DNA of 64,000 nucleotides from Tenrec ecaudatus (taxonomy: Eukaryota > Chordata > Mammalia > Afrosoricida > Tenrecidae), in assembly GCF_050624435.1 (NCBI RefSeq), contig NC_134534.1, positions 66,549,501-66,613,500 of the forward strand. The letters are read 5' to 3'. Within the stretch, counting starts at the first letter, position 1. Each line of letters begins with the position of its first letter. Made by a program: the position numbers and the translations under genes. Positions 34,501-47,007 of this stretch are shown here, piece after piece. Below the pieces are notes generated by a model. That model was not told where the DNA came from. It did no database searches and saw only the letters and a list, made by a program, of their open reading frames with translations.

Positions 34501-34534
34501 TGTTTTGTATATGACTGAAAGATCAAAGTTAATT

Positions 34535-34790
34535 TCATGCATGTATTTTTAAGTTCTATTGGCACATATCCAAAAATCATGCAATTCAATAGTTTAATCA
34601 TATCAACAGTTGTACAATCATTAACACAACCAATTTTAGAATATTTTCTTCTTTCTTGTGCTCATTATTATTAGCTTCCCCTATCCCTCCTCCCCCTGCC
34701 CCCCCAGGAACCCTCCAGAAACCATCAATCCAGTTACTGTCTCTATCCTGGATTTCATATAAAGAAAAACACACTAAAACAAAAACAAAA
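34535..34790 (-). mobile_element. Old L1 3' end
   Basis: The plus strand reads ACACAACCAATTTTAGAATATTTTC and, after the C-rich stretch, CCAGTTACTGTCTCTATCCTGG and GATTTCATATAAA. These are the hallmarks of a widespread old mammalian L1 3' region in reverse. Confidence 0.65.
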
Positions 34791-34794
34791 CAAA

Positions 34795-35730
34795 AAATTA
34801 ATAACAATAAAGTAAAATAGAAAAATTTCACTTGGAAGGAAAGGAAATATTAAAAACTAGGACAAATTTTAAATGGATAAAAGGGGAGATCAAAGGGTAG
34901 CTGTTCAATTTTAATCTAACTACATCTGCAAAAATCCACTTTCCAATGAACTCTTCATGATAGCAAATCTTCATGAAGCACATCCCTCACCTATGGTCAG
35001 AGGGGTTTGCCATAGGCTTAATCCTCATGTATTTCTTCTTACTATTTTTTATACTAAAACAGCTTTTAAATGGGTCAAAATGTGAGTCATATGACCACCT
35101 TGTTGTCAGAAAGCATTGTAGTTGATTAGGGTAAATATTGTTACGTTAAAATGTAATATCACATGTTTTTTTATTTTGACATTTCTAAGTATATTAGCTT
35201 ACTTCAACAGTTTAATGTCATAGTAATATTACTTTAATAACACAGATAAAAGGAAAATAAATAAGAAGAAAAGAAATATAAAGAGGAAAAGGAGGATGAA
35301 GATTTAAAAAAAATAAAAACCAATTAATATAAGATGTATTTTCAATTTCTTCTTTCTAGGTTCATAAACCTCAACTCATTGATAAGTGTCTCCCTCAAAT
35401 GATGCCAACGGTACACATAAAAACTCTCACAGGCATATGACAAAAGTTATTAAAGAATATGACTAATTCCTTAGTGATAATATTAATTAGATACTCATTA
35501 TGGCAATTTATGCACGGTAATATCTTTGTGTTTCCACATTTATCCAATATATTCATAGAAGACAACATATGTCAAAGCAAAATCACCAATTGTCTAACCC
35601 GGTTGAAGAAATTCATGTTAGTGACCCGCATATGGATCATCTAGAATGCCCTGGTTATTCCTCCCCTTCCTCCGAGAGGTAGGCAGGACATCCTCGTGTG
35701 ATCATCATATATATAATTATGCTAAGAACA
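34795..35730. other. Unclassified AT-rich sequence
   Basis: AT-rich, no recognised family or gene; may be further decayed LINE. Confidence 0.4.
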
Positions 35731-35734
35731 TAAG

Positions 35735-35935
35735 TAACCAATATGTGTACCACTATGTGTACTTTATTAGTTGTTTGCTTAGTGCTGTCTTTTGTAACTT
35801 TAAGCAGCACTCAGAATTAAGTACCATCATTCTCATTGTGCAGATGAGAAAACTGAGCATCAATGAGGTTTACCAAATGATAGATGTCAAGGTCAGGATT
35901 AAGAGATTAGTCTAATCTGACACCAAAGTTTCAGG
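35735..35935 (+). mobile_element. MIR SINE
   Basis: CATTCTCATTGTGCAGATGAG, AAAACTGAGCATCAATGAGG and AAGGTCAGGATTAAGAG match the MIR core. Confidence 0.8.
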
Positions 35936-35939
35936 CTTT

Positions 35940-36630
35940 TCCTTTGGTTTTAAAGATGTGGAACCATCTTCTAATTTGATATGAAGGGCTAAGAGCAGGG
36001 ATGGTACTAGAAGTGTGTCTGGGACCAGAAGTTTGAATAAAGGAGGATTAAGTAGTAGCTAAGTTATGGGAGGGAGCCGTGTGCTAGAGAAGAACAATTG
36101 AAAAGTATCAATCCATCATGGCCTTCACATCTGCCTCTATACAGTCACACACCTGGAACTGTGTGTGAGCTGTTGGCCACTGCGCAGATCATGGCTGAAC
36201 TAACTTGGCCAGTCTGGGTAGACTAGACATAGCTTTCCCCTGTTGAAGCACAAGGCTGGCCCCGGCTCATAGCCAAACACCCCTGTTGTGTTCCTTCTGC
36301 CACAACCACATCTGGCTGCTGTAACCAGACCAGGTTTCACTTGTGGATGGTGTTAGATATATTTATTATGAAAATCAACCCAATGAACATCCTGGTTGAA
36401 AGAGGAACAAAGCATAGAGATTTGGAGTCTAGGTAACCATGATGAACACTAAAGTTGATCATAAGAAATTTGAGCTGTGCTGTCATTTGGAACTGAACCT
36501 GTGTTCCCAAATTCTGGCATAATGCGATTGCTTTTTTGTGTGTAAAGAACTCCTAAATTCATGAAATGGAAAGTAAACTTAGATTTTAGTCTTGATTTTA
36601 CACAAAACAAAACTAAAAACAAACAAATGA
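35940..36630. other. Unclassified non-coding sequence
   Basis: Nothing recognised with confidence. Confidence 0.4.
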
Positions 36631-36635
36631 CAAAA

Positions 36636-36770
36636 CACCCCATTGCCATTAAGTCGGACTCATAGCAACTCTATAAGACAGGGTAGAACTACCCCCGTGA
36701 GATTCTAGGACTGTAATCCTTTACCAGAGTAGAAAGTCTCAATCTTGACTTGACTTTGAACTAATTCTGA
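36636..36770 (-). mobile_element. AfroSINE, head lost
   Basis: CCCCATTGCCATTAAGTCGG, CTCATAGCAACTCTATAAGAC and GTAGAAAGTCTCAATC; reverse, 3' part of the SINE only. Confidence 0.8.
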
Positions 36771-37092
36771 CTTCAGGCCAACACTTGGACAGAAGTTTCT
36801 GGAACACAACTCTTTGGGGACATTGACTCTTTCAAGCCAAAACCTTTTTTGTAAGAAACTGCGTTGGTCAGAAGAGTTCACAGTCCTTGGTCTCTAAGTT
36901 TGAGATACACGTTAACTGATGAAACATAGTAGTCATAGAACATTAGGAATAAGAGAGCATCTTTGGGCACCAGTGTGTATTTAAAATACAAATGCTGTGG
37001 TTCGTTTTACATGAGTTGTTTCAAAGGGCATGTTGTATGGCATGCTCCAGACCTGGCTTCCAACGATGTTGTTGGTTGATATGAAAAAATTC

Positions 37093-37345
37093 AAAACCAA
37101 ACTAACAGCCATCAAGTCGATTCCTACTTGTGGCGACCCGACAGGCCCACCCCCTGTGGGTTCCTAGACGGTAAATCTTCACGGGAGCAGACAGCGTCAT
37201 CCTTCTTCCTCGGAGTGGCCGATGGTTTCAAATTGCCTGCCATGCATTTAGCAGCCCAACATGGAACCCGCGACCCCGCCAGCGCTTGTGTGCTGGTATT
37301 AGCTGCCACAGCTCACAGCGACTCTATGTGTGACAAAATGAAATG
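37093..37345 (-). mobile_element. AfroSINE plus a short second fragment
   Basis: A reverse copy at 37093-37262 (CCATCAAGTCGATTCCTACT, CCTCGGAGTGGCCGATGG) is followed by a second short reverse tail at about 37305-37345 (CACAGCGACTCTATGTGTGA). GC-rich relative to its surroundings. Confidence 0.78.
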
Positions 37346-37349
37346 TTCA

Positions 37350-38690
37350 GTGGCGATAGATTTGAACTTTATGAATCCTAGGGTTCTCACTGGATGATTT
37401 TTGGAAGTTGATCACCAAGTGTTGTTTCCCCCCCCCCTAAAATGTCTTTAAGTAAAAGCTCTACTGAAATATACTCAGCATCATAGCAACATGCAAGCCT
37501 CCACTGAGCGACCGGTGGTGAGGGTAACTGAGAAGCACTGGTGGAAATAGAATGCCTAGGTCTTCAGTATAAAAGGTGAGAATGCTACCACTGAATTACC
37601 ACAGCCCCTACCCATACCTACTCTTCCCGGCTGCTCTGCCCTTCAAAAGCAGAGTGATAGCCCGATGGAAGAACCAACGCTCCGGAATGGTGTAAATGCA
37701 GCAGGAGATGCAGCAAACTCTTGCTGATGCCCCTCCTCTGAGCCTTTGACTAAATGTCTGTCCTGGTCTGGTGGCATAAAAATGACTGGATTTTTTGAGG
37801 ACCTGAAATAGTTGGGAAAAGTCTACTTCCTCATATCCACCCCTACACCCTTCTCCTCAATGGAGATGCACTCACAGGGGCTTAAATGAATTACTTCCCC
37901 TTCCGCTTGAGATTCCCCCTGGCTTTTACTTAGGTCTTGAGAGACCAAGCAGTAGAATTAAAATCTGCTTTGGGTTTTATACATACTTTGTAAATTGTCT
38001 CTATAGCAAAGACCAACTGTCTAGAGAAAACGGTGTTGTTTAAAATATATATATACATATCTTTCATCAAATTAAAGTAAGTAAATTAGTTGATTATTTT
38101 GGATTTTAGGATCTTCCATAAGGGTTTTAGAGAAGCAGTCTCCCCGACTCCTTCTAGAGTGAAAACCTCTCTATTTGAAAACGTCAATGTGCAGAGGCAG
38201 ACAGAATCACTGCGCCTAGCTCCGGTCTCCAGAGCGGCTTCCTCACTGGTCCCGCCCCCTTTCTATATAACAGAAACACTTGACAGGGAACTCAGACAAT
38301 GGTGGGTGTGTTGATTGGATTTTAGCTATTTATCAGGAAGTAATCAGTGATGTATGATCTTGGGTATTTAGCTTTCCCAGGGAATTTCATTTGGTACTGC
38401 GCTATTAACATTACTATATATGCATGCAGGTTATTATATTATGCATAACTCAAATTCTCCAAGCTTGTCTTCTTACATGAAGGAAATCTGCCGTGAGGAG
38501 AGGCAGGAGATAGAAGCCAACTGGGTGACAAGTATCTACTGCTTTGTTTCTTTTTCAAGTCGGAATATTTCAATGTCTTCCAATTTTCTTTTGCTCTTTC
38601 ATTTTGTTAACTCATTTTATCTTTCTTGTCTTTCCTCTAATCTCTGTAAGATTTTTCCAACTTTATTTTATAGTCTTTCCATGTAATATT
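37350..38690. other. Unclassified non-coding sequence
   Basis: No coding exon or repeat recognised. At 38230-38275 a CCCGCCCC box lies just before CTATATAA, which resembles a GC-box/TATA pair, but nothing else supports a promoter. Confidence 0.4.
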
Positions 38691-38692
38691 TT

Positions 38693-38872
38693 GATCTAAC
38701 TCATAGTGACTTTACTAGCACAGGGTAGAACTGTCCCTATGAATTTCCGAAGCTGTCCTCTTTGGGGCGTAGAAAGCCATGTCTTTCTCCTTGGAAGTCT
38801 CTAGTAGTTTCAAACTGCTGACCTTGTGGATAGCAGCCCAATGGGCAACCATGATACCACCAGGGATCCCAA
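38693..38872 (-). mobile_element. AfroSINE
   Basis: Reverse copy: CTCATAGTGACTTTACTAGC, GTAGAAAGCCATGTCTTTCTC, GATACCACCAGGGATCC. Confidence 0.85.
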
Positions 38873-39014
38873 TTAAAGCAAATTTTCAATTTCTCTGTAT
38901 AGTCATGTTTGGTTGATGCAATCTCTTCATTTTCCTCTTGAATGGTATTAATGCTTACTTTTATAATTTCAACGTTGCTTCCCCATACAATGTCTCTATG
39001 TCACACCCTGTTTT

Positions 39015-40000
39015 ACCTGCAAATGTTGGTTTCTTCAATAAGGGGGCTATTTAGGAGGAACAACAAAAGTCATTATGCTTAATTTTTTCACTTTGAGCTA
39101 GTCAGATTTCCCCAGGGGGAAAATTATCCAGGATATTATGATGCGTTCTCTTTTTTTCAAGTCAATGTGCCTACCCTCAGTGTGCCCACTCAACAGAGAT
39201 ATCTGGGTGTAACAGCCACGGAGAGTCCAGAGCCTCATCACTGAATGGAATTGCCCATGGCCACCAGGAACGACCTCATTTAAAGACACAGGGACCTGTT
39301 TTAACCTAGGAAGAAGAGCTTGGCCAAAACCTGGCTGATGCATGCACCTAAAGGTCTTGCCCCTTTGCCTTATTGTGGGGGCAATTCTAAAGGGCCATCT
39401 CAGCAACAGAATTAACTTCTCCTAAATTTGGTAGTGGTTTCAGCAACAATGCATTCAAGGTGAACATTTCTGCTTGTCCAATCCTGTTTCCCTCGCATTC
39501 CTCTAGCGTATGTACTGATAAATAAGTTGTTGCATTGACTGTGGTTCATGATTGTCCCAGAGGTGTCAGAGAAGAAGTGTGCGACTCTGATGTTTCAGAC
39601 GTAGATTTCTAGGCTCTTCGGTAGCACTGCCATTAGTCTTGTGCATGTAAATCTCTGCTCAGGATCTCTTCCCAGAGACTTCAATCTAAACGAAGCATCT
39701 TTAAATCTTTAGAGATGGAGGGAATAATCTTAGCTGCCAGGATCTTAGTAGGTCACTAGGGAAGAAATCTGATATGTACTTGATCAACGACTTCTTTTCC
39801 CTTCAGCTGCACCTGTGCTTTATTTTTTCCCTTTTTTGTCTGACCCACAACTCTCTGTTTTTTCCTCTTCAGAGAGTAAATCTCCCATGTTTTTTACCTA
39901 CGAATTTTAACTTCTTCAATAAAGAGGCATATAACTAGGCTGTTTGGAGGAACAATAAAAGTCAATATGTTTAATTTTTTCACTTTAAGCTAGTCATATT
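39015..40000. repeat. Pair of direct repeats about 0.9 kb apart
   Basis: 39015-39109 and 39896-40000 share TTAATTTTTTCACTTTRAGCTAGTCA and a preceding CTTCAATAARGRGG segment, with a 17-base length difference. The sequence between is unclassified. They may be remnant LTRs of a small element or a local duplication. Confidence 0.6.
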
Positions 40001-40004
40001 TTTA

Positions 40005-40355
40005 CTGTGTTTTATGATCTATTTCATGGGCTTTCAAAGGGCCCTGTGCTCTAGGGTTTGAGTATTTTCTGTAAACTGTCCTATTCCATTGTGTTTACTA
40101 AAACTGGCCTGAAAGACTTAAGGAGTAAATACCACCAAGATAAGTTAACTGTTTATACACTTCCTCTAGACTCATCTGCACAGAAGTGCTGAGTAACTTT
40201 GCTTGCTTCTTGCTGTTTGTTGCTACATTTATTTCTAGAACTCCAGTGTAGCTATATTGTAAAATGAGAAAACAAAACTATTGCCCTTCCTAGATTCTTC
40301 CTCAGAGGTGTTCTCCATTTTTTGTTGACATTATCTCTTTCCGGTTCACTCACTG
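40005..40355. other. Unclassified non-coding sequence
   Basis: Nothing recognised. Confidence 0.4.
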
Positions 40356-40359
40356 AGCT

Positions 40360-40525
40360 CTAGGGGTGCGGTGGATTGCAGTTGGGGCTACCATCCACAA
40401 GGCCAGCATTGCAACCAGTTGCTCCTGGATGATGAAGCTCTTCACGCCCCTAAAGATGGACAGTCTCGTAAACTTATAAGGATAGTTCTACCCTGCCCTC
40501 TGTGGTCCCTATGAGTCAGCATCAA
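40360..40525 (+). mobile_element. AfroSINE, diverged
   Basis: GGGGTGCGGTGGATTGCAGT head, then CTACCCTGCCCTCTGTGGTC and CCTATGAGTCAGCATCAAC. Confidence 0.78.
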
Positions 40526-40654
40526 CATAGTAACAAAATAATGTGGAAAATGAATTGAATCGACACGAGGCTGCAGTTAAAACTCGCAAGCATTTTAAAG
40601 CAAAACTTAAGCACTAAATATGAGGAGAAATTTTGTGCTTTAAATCTTAAGGAT

Positions 40655-40795
40655 GTAAGCATTATCATCCCTGTTGGCTTTTTGAGGAAATCTGGACTTA
40701 GGTAGATTACATAATCTGCCAACATCACACAGGTGTTCAGTATGAAAACCAATATTGTTCCACTGTAACTTTGACGCTCTAATCACTTGGCGTAC
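40655..40795 (+). mobile_element. MIR SINE fragment
   Basis: GCATTATCATCCCTGTTGGC, GAGGAAATCTGGACTTAGG and ACATCACACAGGTGTTCAGT show the MIR core order. Confidence 0.7.
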
Positions 40796-40799
40796 TTGC

Positions 40800-41215
40800 A
40801 GAACACTTGCAGAAAAATTCCAGGTGAACAGAAGACAGGAGTTTTGAAATTATAGGATAGAGAAAGCACTCCTTTATTAAATGTTATGTGTAGAGAAAAA
40901 TTTATGTTGTTAACATTTATTTATAAGCCATCAATATAATATGCTGTATTCTAACCTTTCTCGTGAAATTAATGTAAAAAATTTTACTTCAAAAAGATTC
41001 TTAGCTGAATAAACATCAGTATAAGGATACATAAACCAATGGAAAAGTATTAAAATAGAGAAATATATAAAACAATAATATTTGAATATTATACAATATA
41101 TGATATATTTTCTGTGACTATAAACATATATCTGCAGTCAACTGATTTTTACATGCCAAGTTCACTCAGTGGAGAAAGAATAGTCCCTTACAAAATGATG
41201 CTATACTACTGGATC
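40800..41215. other. Unclassified AT-rich sequence
   Basis: May be upstream part of the old L1 that follows, but too decayed to say. Confidence 0.35.
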
Positions 41216-41224
41216 TCTATATGG

Positions 41225-42250
41225 AAAAAAAATTAAGTTAGCCTTTTAAGTCGCATCGTTTTTTAAAATGAATTCAAAGTGGTATAGTAAATTACATATA
41301 AGAACTACAATCATAAAATTCTTGGGAGAAAATGTAGGAGTAAAATTTCCAGGCCTTGCTTGTTTTGTTACTTAATGTTTTCTCAATTTTGATTCTTAGA
41401 CATGACCTCCAGAGCACACACAACAAAATACACAACAAGGTAAAAACCTCATGCATAAAGGGCCGTCACCAAGAAAGTAAACAGATCGTCAGTAGAATGG
41501 CACAAAAGATTTGGAAAACATGTATGAGGTAAAGGTTTAATACCTAAAACACATACCTTACAATTCAACAGTAAAGAGACCAAAACAAAATTTTAGAACA
41601 AGGACTTGTATGGACATCTCTTCTGTCCCCCGTCCCCCACAAAAAGTATGTAAATGGCCAATAAAAACATGCAAAGATGCCCGGCATCACTATCAGTCTT
41701 TCCACTAACCCCACAGCCACTCAGTAGAAACTCTAACCCATAATGAAGCAATATAGGATTTCCGAAGCTGTAAATATTTATGGAAGAAGATAGCCTCATC
41801 TTTCTCTCACAGAACATCTGGTATGTTTGAGCCACTGACTGAGCGGTTAGTTGTGTAATACTTGTCTGACTGCATCACCAGGGTGAGATACTAACTCTCT
41901 CCCAGTCGTTGGTCAGTATTAACAAAACAACAGCAAAAGGAAAATCAAAAGGGTTTGGAGGAAGGGCACAGAGAAATGAGAACACGTGTGTGTTGCTGAT
42001 GACAATATAAAATGGTACTGCTGCTGTGAAAAATACTTTGAAAATTCCTCCAAGAATGAAATATATCATTCCCATAGGCTCCAGCAATCCATCCCAGGGC
42101 ATTATATCCAAAAGACATGAAGGCGGAAATTCAGTGGGATGTGTGTACACAATGTCCATTGCACCACTGTTCACAATAGTCAGAAGGTGGGAATGGTCCA
42201 AGTGTCCATCAACAGATGCATGGATACACAACAATTTCCTCCTAGACTTT
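41225..42250 (+). mobile_element. Old L1 ORF2 3' part, interrupted by an AfroSINE
   Basis: Sense L1 landmarks: CATAAAATTCTTGGGAGAAA, CACCAAGAAAGTAAACAGATC, AAATGGCCAATAAAAACATG and, after the SINE, TTGTGTGCTGATGACAATA-like sequence and GTCCAAGTGTCCATCAACAG. No open frame remains. Confidence 0.8.
41702..41886 (-). mobile_element. AfroSINE, diverged
   Basis: Reverse copy with GGATTTCCGAAGCTGTAAAT, GCCTCATCTTTCTCTCACAG and CTGCATCACCAGGGT. Confidence 0.78.
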
Positions 42251-42254
42251 TATG

Positions 42255-43165
42255 AAGTTTAGAAAATAAGAATCTCAAAACTACCTGGAGTAAAGTGGCG
42301 AGGACATGTGTTAGGTCTTCATTTTCCAAGGGCATGAGAGCAGCCCCTGTCTGCTTAATATACACTACATCACTCTTTCATTACATGAGGATGTCTTCTC
42401 AATACAAGTAAGAACATAATATATGCATAGGCAAAACAATGTGGTCACATGAAAAGATGCATATTTAATCACGACATTGGGGAGAGCTTCTGTTACAATC
42501 TCTTAAACGTCATTATGATGATGAGTTTCATGCTCTGAAAACAGTTTTAGCTTCTTCTGTAAAACAAAGCAAATACTAAGCTTTTTACTCTCAGCGCCTT
42601 CTACTAGAACCTAATGTCGGTGACTGCACATCTATAGAAAGCGTCTAACAAAATATGCATAGGAACTGTGTCTGACTGTGTAAAACTTAAATTGAGATTT
42701 CTGTAAAGAGCTGGGCCCGAACTTAAGGTGAACTTAGAGAAGAATCTTTCTAATGGCTTCATTTCAGGAACTCCATTAGGAGCTGATATTTTTGTTCCCG
42801 GGGCCACTTGCAGAAGAAAACAGTGTGAAAATGATCTGAATGTAAGGCATAAGGGGAAAGCTTTCGGAAAGCTAATGGGCTTTCACAGCAACATCATTTC
42901 ATCTGGTGCAAATCCTTATGGGCAGCTTTAAGCAACTGGAAGATGAAAAAGACTCGCTGAGCGCGTGGGTTTAAATATTCTTAAGCTTCTCTTGTTCAGA
43001 TAAAGTGCTGAGGAATACCTCAGCCCACGAGCTGTGGAGCAGAACGAACACCTAGAAAAATAAAACACAACCATACTTGGAACACGATACAGGTTTGAAA
43101 TAGAAAGGCGTCACCTTAGTGTCCCACAGCGGTCAGAAAGGAAGGAAAAGAGGTTTCTCAAAGTC
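42255..43165. other. Unclassified, about 0.9 kb
   Basis: No repeat recognised. A 67-codon frame (42728-42931) overlaps a TTCATTTCAG acceptor-like site. There is no family resemblance, so no gene is called. Confidence 0.4.
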
Positions 43166-43177
43166 AGTTGATACAAG

Positions 43178-43345
43178 GGCCCTAACCCACTGCCATCAAG
43201 TCATCCTGCAAAAAGTTTCTGAGATGAGCTCTTTACAGGCGCGGACAGCTTCCTCTTTCTCTGACAAGGCAGCTGGTAGGATAGAACAACTGACCTCGAA
43301 GTTAGCTGTCCACTATGTAACCCCCGGTGCTGGGATTGGCTTGAT
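43178..43345 (-). mobile_element. AfroSINE, diverged
   Basis: Reverse copy: CCCACTGCCATCAAGTCATC, GCGCGGACAGCTTCCTCTTT, GAACAACTGACCTCGAAG. Confidence 0.78.
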
Positions 43346-43627
43346 TGATCTCCACAGCAGTCATTGTGCCACAGTGAAGCATGTGGGTACGGCACTTTGT
43401 CCTCTAGAACAAACCAAGTCTCCCAGGACATCAGAACCAAGTCTCTTCTCAGCCTATTAAATTATATGCCAATGCTGTAGAAAACAGGGTTCTTCAAAAC
43501 CCCTGTGAGGGTTTTAATATCAAGGGGTGAGATGTTCCTAAATCAGAACATGTGCAGTGATTTTTTTGGGTTTGTATAGGTCAGCATTCTAGAAAGATCT
43601 TCTGCGCAGAATGGTCTCTGCCTCCGC

Positions 43628-43820
43628 AAACCAAACTCATGGCCATCGAGTTGATCCCGACTCATGGATCCTATAGGACAGAGTAGAACTGCCCATTTGG
43701 GTTTCTGGGACTTTAACTCTTTTTGAGAGAAGACAGCCTCATCTCTCTCCCTCAGAGCACCTGATAGGTTCGAACTGCTGACCTTATGGTTAGCAGCTGA
43801 GTGCATATTCCACTAGGCTA
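43628..43820 (-). mobile_element. AfroSINE, well preserved
   Basis: Near-full reverse copy: CATGGCCATCGAGTTGATCC, CCTATAGGACAGAGTAGAAC, GTTCGAACTGCTGACCTTAT (B-box side) and CCACTAGGCTA. Confidence 0.93.
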
Positions 43821-43824
43821 TTTG

Positions 43825-44830
43825 ACCCCCAAATATTCCTTTGTTAAATTTCCGTGTTCCTTCTACATCAGCTGGCAAAGATTCTTTGCTCATTTAAAAA
43901 ATCTCTAGCCCCAGAACATCAAATCCTACAAAGCTTACAAACTTGATATTTATTTTTTAAATTACCAATTAATCAAAATCAAGAATTTTAAATAATGGAA
44001 ACCCTAAGAATATTACTATAGAGAGATATTCTATATGCATTGTGAATGAAACTCTTCCTTTTATAACAGTAAACACTGAATTGTTTTTAGAGTAAAAAAG
44101 GTAATCCAAAGTCCTTAGGAGATAGTTACATGTGGTACAGAATTGAAAAAACCTAAATAAATTACTTATTCCTGATATTGTACATTCTGAGCAGTTATTT
44201 TCCCATGCATCCATGTGTCAGATATCAGAAACATGGGAGCTGCTTAAGCAGTAGGTATGATATATATATATATATACCCTAGAAGAATAGTACATCATTT
44301 CCATCAGATTCTCAAGGGCGTCCCCACCACAGTGAAATGAAAAGGACTACCCTTAGTAACTAAACTATGCAAAGAAGTCTATATACATATATTTATAATG
44401 TAACAACTTGAAGGTGACAGCATCACATTCATTATATAAAAGCACATGTCGAGGCTGACCCTTAAGTACAATGCCATCAGTGATAATACGCACACGTTTT
44501 AAGGTGGACGTTTGTGATTAGTCTTCCTATCATGCATCTTCTTCGTGTATAGGGACAGTGCTAACTTTTATTTAGAACACACATTTCTCTCGTCGTCATT
44601 CGTGCTTCCCACCACTCATCTGCTCGTTAGTCATACTGCAGTGGTTTGGGTGTTGCTGCGATGCTGGGATCTATATTGCCAGTATTTCAAATACCAGTAG
44701 GACATTAGTATTTTTTCAGCCGAGTTGCTGGACTAAGATAAGTGCACATCGTAACCGTTACGGCTACCAGCAGAATACTACCTGTGGCACTGCTAGAAGA
44801 GGCCTGGGGTTGGAACGCACTTAAAACGTG
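43825..44830. other. Unclassified AT-rich sequence with a TA microsatellite
   Basis: A (TA)n run lies at about 44260-44276. No genes or other families recognised. Confidence 0.45.
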
Positions 44831-44839
44831 ATGGGGAAC

Positions 44840-45790
44840 CTCTGGTCGTGCCCATTTCGGTGGCAGTCTAGCTTCGTGGAGCAACACTTTTGCCTGTGCA
44901 TGTGCTGCTGCCGTATGACTCGAACATCGTCGATCATTTCACCCTGTAATGTACGTAGTGTGGTTCCAGGAAAACTGAAACGTATCAAGAATGACATGGA
45001 ATACATAAGACTCAATATCCCAGGCATTAGTGAGGGGAAGTAGACTAGTAGCAATCACTGTGGACCAGGCAGTCATGGTTTATTATGCCGAGAATAAAAA
45101 AATGCAGCTGAAGATATTTCATTCATTGTTAAAAAGAACATTTCAAGATCTACCCTAAGTTTGTTTCCAGGGATAGGATAATATCTACATGCTTATAAGG
45201 AGGACCAGTGAATATGACTATTATTCAAATTTGTATACCAACCTCTAATAGCTAAGATGAGAATATTGAAGATATTTATCAAATTCTGCAATCTAACATT
45301 AATCAAATATGTCACAAAACAGCCACAATGGAAAAACCCACTGCCCCGAGTTGATCCTGACTCATGGTGACGCTGCAAAGGGTAAAGACTGCTACCTGGG
45401 CATACAGCTGCATCATGCTCCAAGGAAACCACGAGTCGGTTTGAACTGCTGACTTACATGGAAGCTCAACCCCTAACCCACAGTACCACTTGGGCTTCTT
45501 CTTAATAACACACACTAGCAAAATTTTGCTGGGGATAATTAAAAAATGGTTGCTGCACTAGATCTATAGAAATTGCCAGAAATTCAGGCTGGATTCAGTA
45601 GTGGGCATAAATTAGGGACATCGTTATTGCTGTCAGATGGATCTTGGTTGAAAGCAGAGAATACCAGAAAGATGTTTATCTGTGTTTTACTCACTATGCA
45701 AAGGATCCTAATAAATTATTGTTTGCATTATAAAGAGTGAGTATTCCAGAACTCTTAAGGGTGCTCAGAAAGAACCTCTACACGACCACA
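44840..45790 (+). mobile_element. RTE/BovB LINE, deleted copy with SINE insertion
   Basis: The frame at 44828-45043 includes RTSSIISPCNVRSVVPGKLKRIKNDMEYIRLNIPGISEGK, decayed from the start of the RTE endonuclease (N-R-S...L-I...I-S-E). Then TATTATGCCGAGAATAAAA, and after the SINE AAATTCAGGCTGGATTCAGT, GCTGTCAGATGGATCTTGG and GAATACCAGAAAGATGTTTA from the reverse transcriptase. Large internal parts are missing. Confidence 0.82.
45325..45502 (-). mobile_element. AfroSINE inside the RTE
   Basis: Reverse copy: GAGTTGATCCTGACTCATGG to CAGTACCACTTGGGCTTC. Confidence 0.85.
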
Positions 45791-45827
45791 GAAAATGATT
45801 ACTGAGCTCTAGTTATGTACAGAGCTA

Positions 45828-46005
45828 AGCCCTGGTGGTGTAGTGGCTACTTGTTGGGCTGTGAGCCATATGGTCAGCAGTTCAAAACCACAGCTCCATG
45901 GGAGAAAGTCTGCGCTTTTTACTCTTGTAAAGAGCCACAGTCTCAGAAATTCACAGGGGCTTACTTTGAGTTAGTATTGACTTGATGGAGATGACTTTGG
46001 TTTGG
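45828..46005 (+). mobile_element. AfroSINE
   Basis: GCCCTGGTGGTGTAGTGGCT, GGTCAGCAGTTCAAAACC, TTGAGTTAGTATTGACTTGA. Confidence 0.9.
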
Positions 46006-46222
46006 AGTTATGTAGAGAAGGCAGAGGCACCATGGTGAATACATCGAAGAGGAAGAGTTAGATCCGGGTCGTTCCCTTGCCTAAAATATACAGCCAGCCT
46101 TCCATAAGATACTTACCAAATCGTAGGGCGGTGGGGTAAGGCTCTAAGATGAGGGAAATTTAAAATCTCTGAAGGAGAAAAAAAATTCCAAAGTATAGTG
46201 CTTTAGGAATAAAGAGGCAAAG

Positions 46223-46754
46223 TGTAGTAGTTACATAATCTGGTATCAATTTGAGAGGATTATTGAGTGAAAGGGTGGAGTCTAGTCTGTCAATCGGGTC
46301 ATAGCCAAGGAGGCCTCTGTGTGACCATGGCCTTCTCCTGAGAATTCTGGGAACTCCTGTATTTTCCTCCTTGGTGGCAGGAGACACCTATCTCTCTCTG
46401 CTCACTTCCTGTGAGACATCCCTGAGGAGAAGCCGCATGGACCTACCCTGATGCAGTCCTGGATGCTGGAGAAGACATATGCAGGGCCCTGCCAGGGTTG
46501 AGATGCTTATAACACCACTGGACCCAAAGACTTTTTACCAATTGGCCTGTGATCGTCCTTCATTGGGCATCATTGTATGTGTTTAGTGAGTCTGAAGAGG
46601 ACTTTATATATTGGTATCAGACATACAAGCTAATATTGGACTTATGGGCTTGATCTGGACTGGGCTGGGATGTTTCCTCAATATTCAATTACTCTTTCTT
46701 ATACACATATGAGTTTCTATAGATTTGTTACTCTAGTCTATCTGGACTAACACA
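46223..46754 (+). mobile_element. Solo LTR, about 532 bp
   Basis: TGTAGTAGTTACATAATC to GACTAACACA. It is the same type as 15831-16360. The flanks CAAAG and GACAG match at three of five bases, so the duplication is decayed. Confidence 0.78.
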
Positions 46755-47007
46755 GACAGTCTAAAAGAATTTCAATTAAAGGCCCAGAAAGTTCGTGCTT
46801 TAAAAGTGTACATAAAATCAGACAGACTAAATCTTACTAAAACTGCAACCCAGACCTGACCCCAGTGCAGTTCTTTCCTGAATTGAGATGTCATTTATTT
46901 CTCCTTATCTAAGAAAAGAAATATGGAAACCTCTTTGTGGAAAATTATCTTATTGAGAGATTTTATGCTTCTTTTATATGAAATGCTTAATATAACCAAT
47001 AATTACT

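Noticed and set aside
38230-38275. GC-box plus TATA-like pair as a promoter
   Set aside because: No transcript, CpG island or downstream coding exon supports it.
42728-42931. 67-codon frame near an acceptor-like TTCATTTCAG
   Set aside because: No homology pattern, and the frame runs through the supposed acceptor, so it is not an exon signature.
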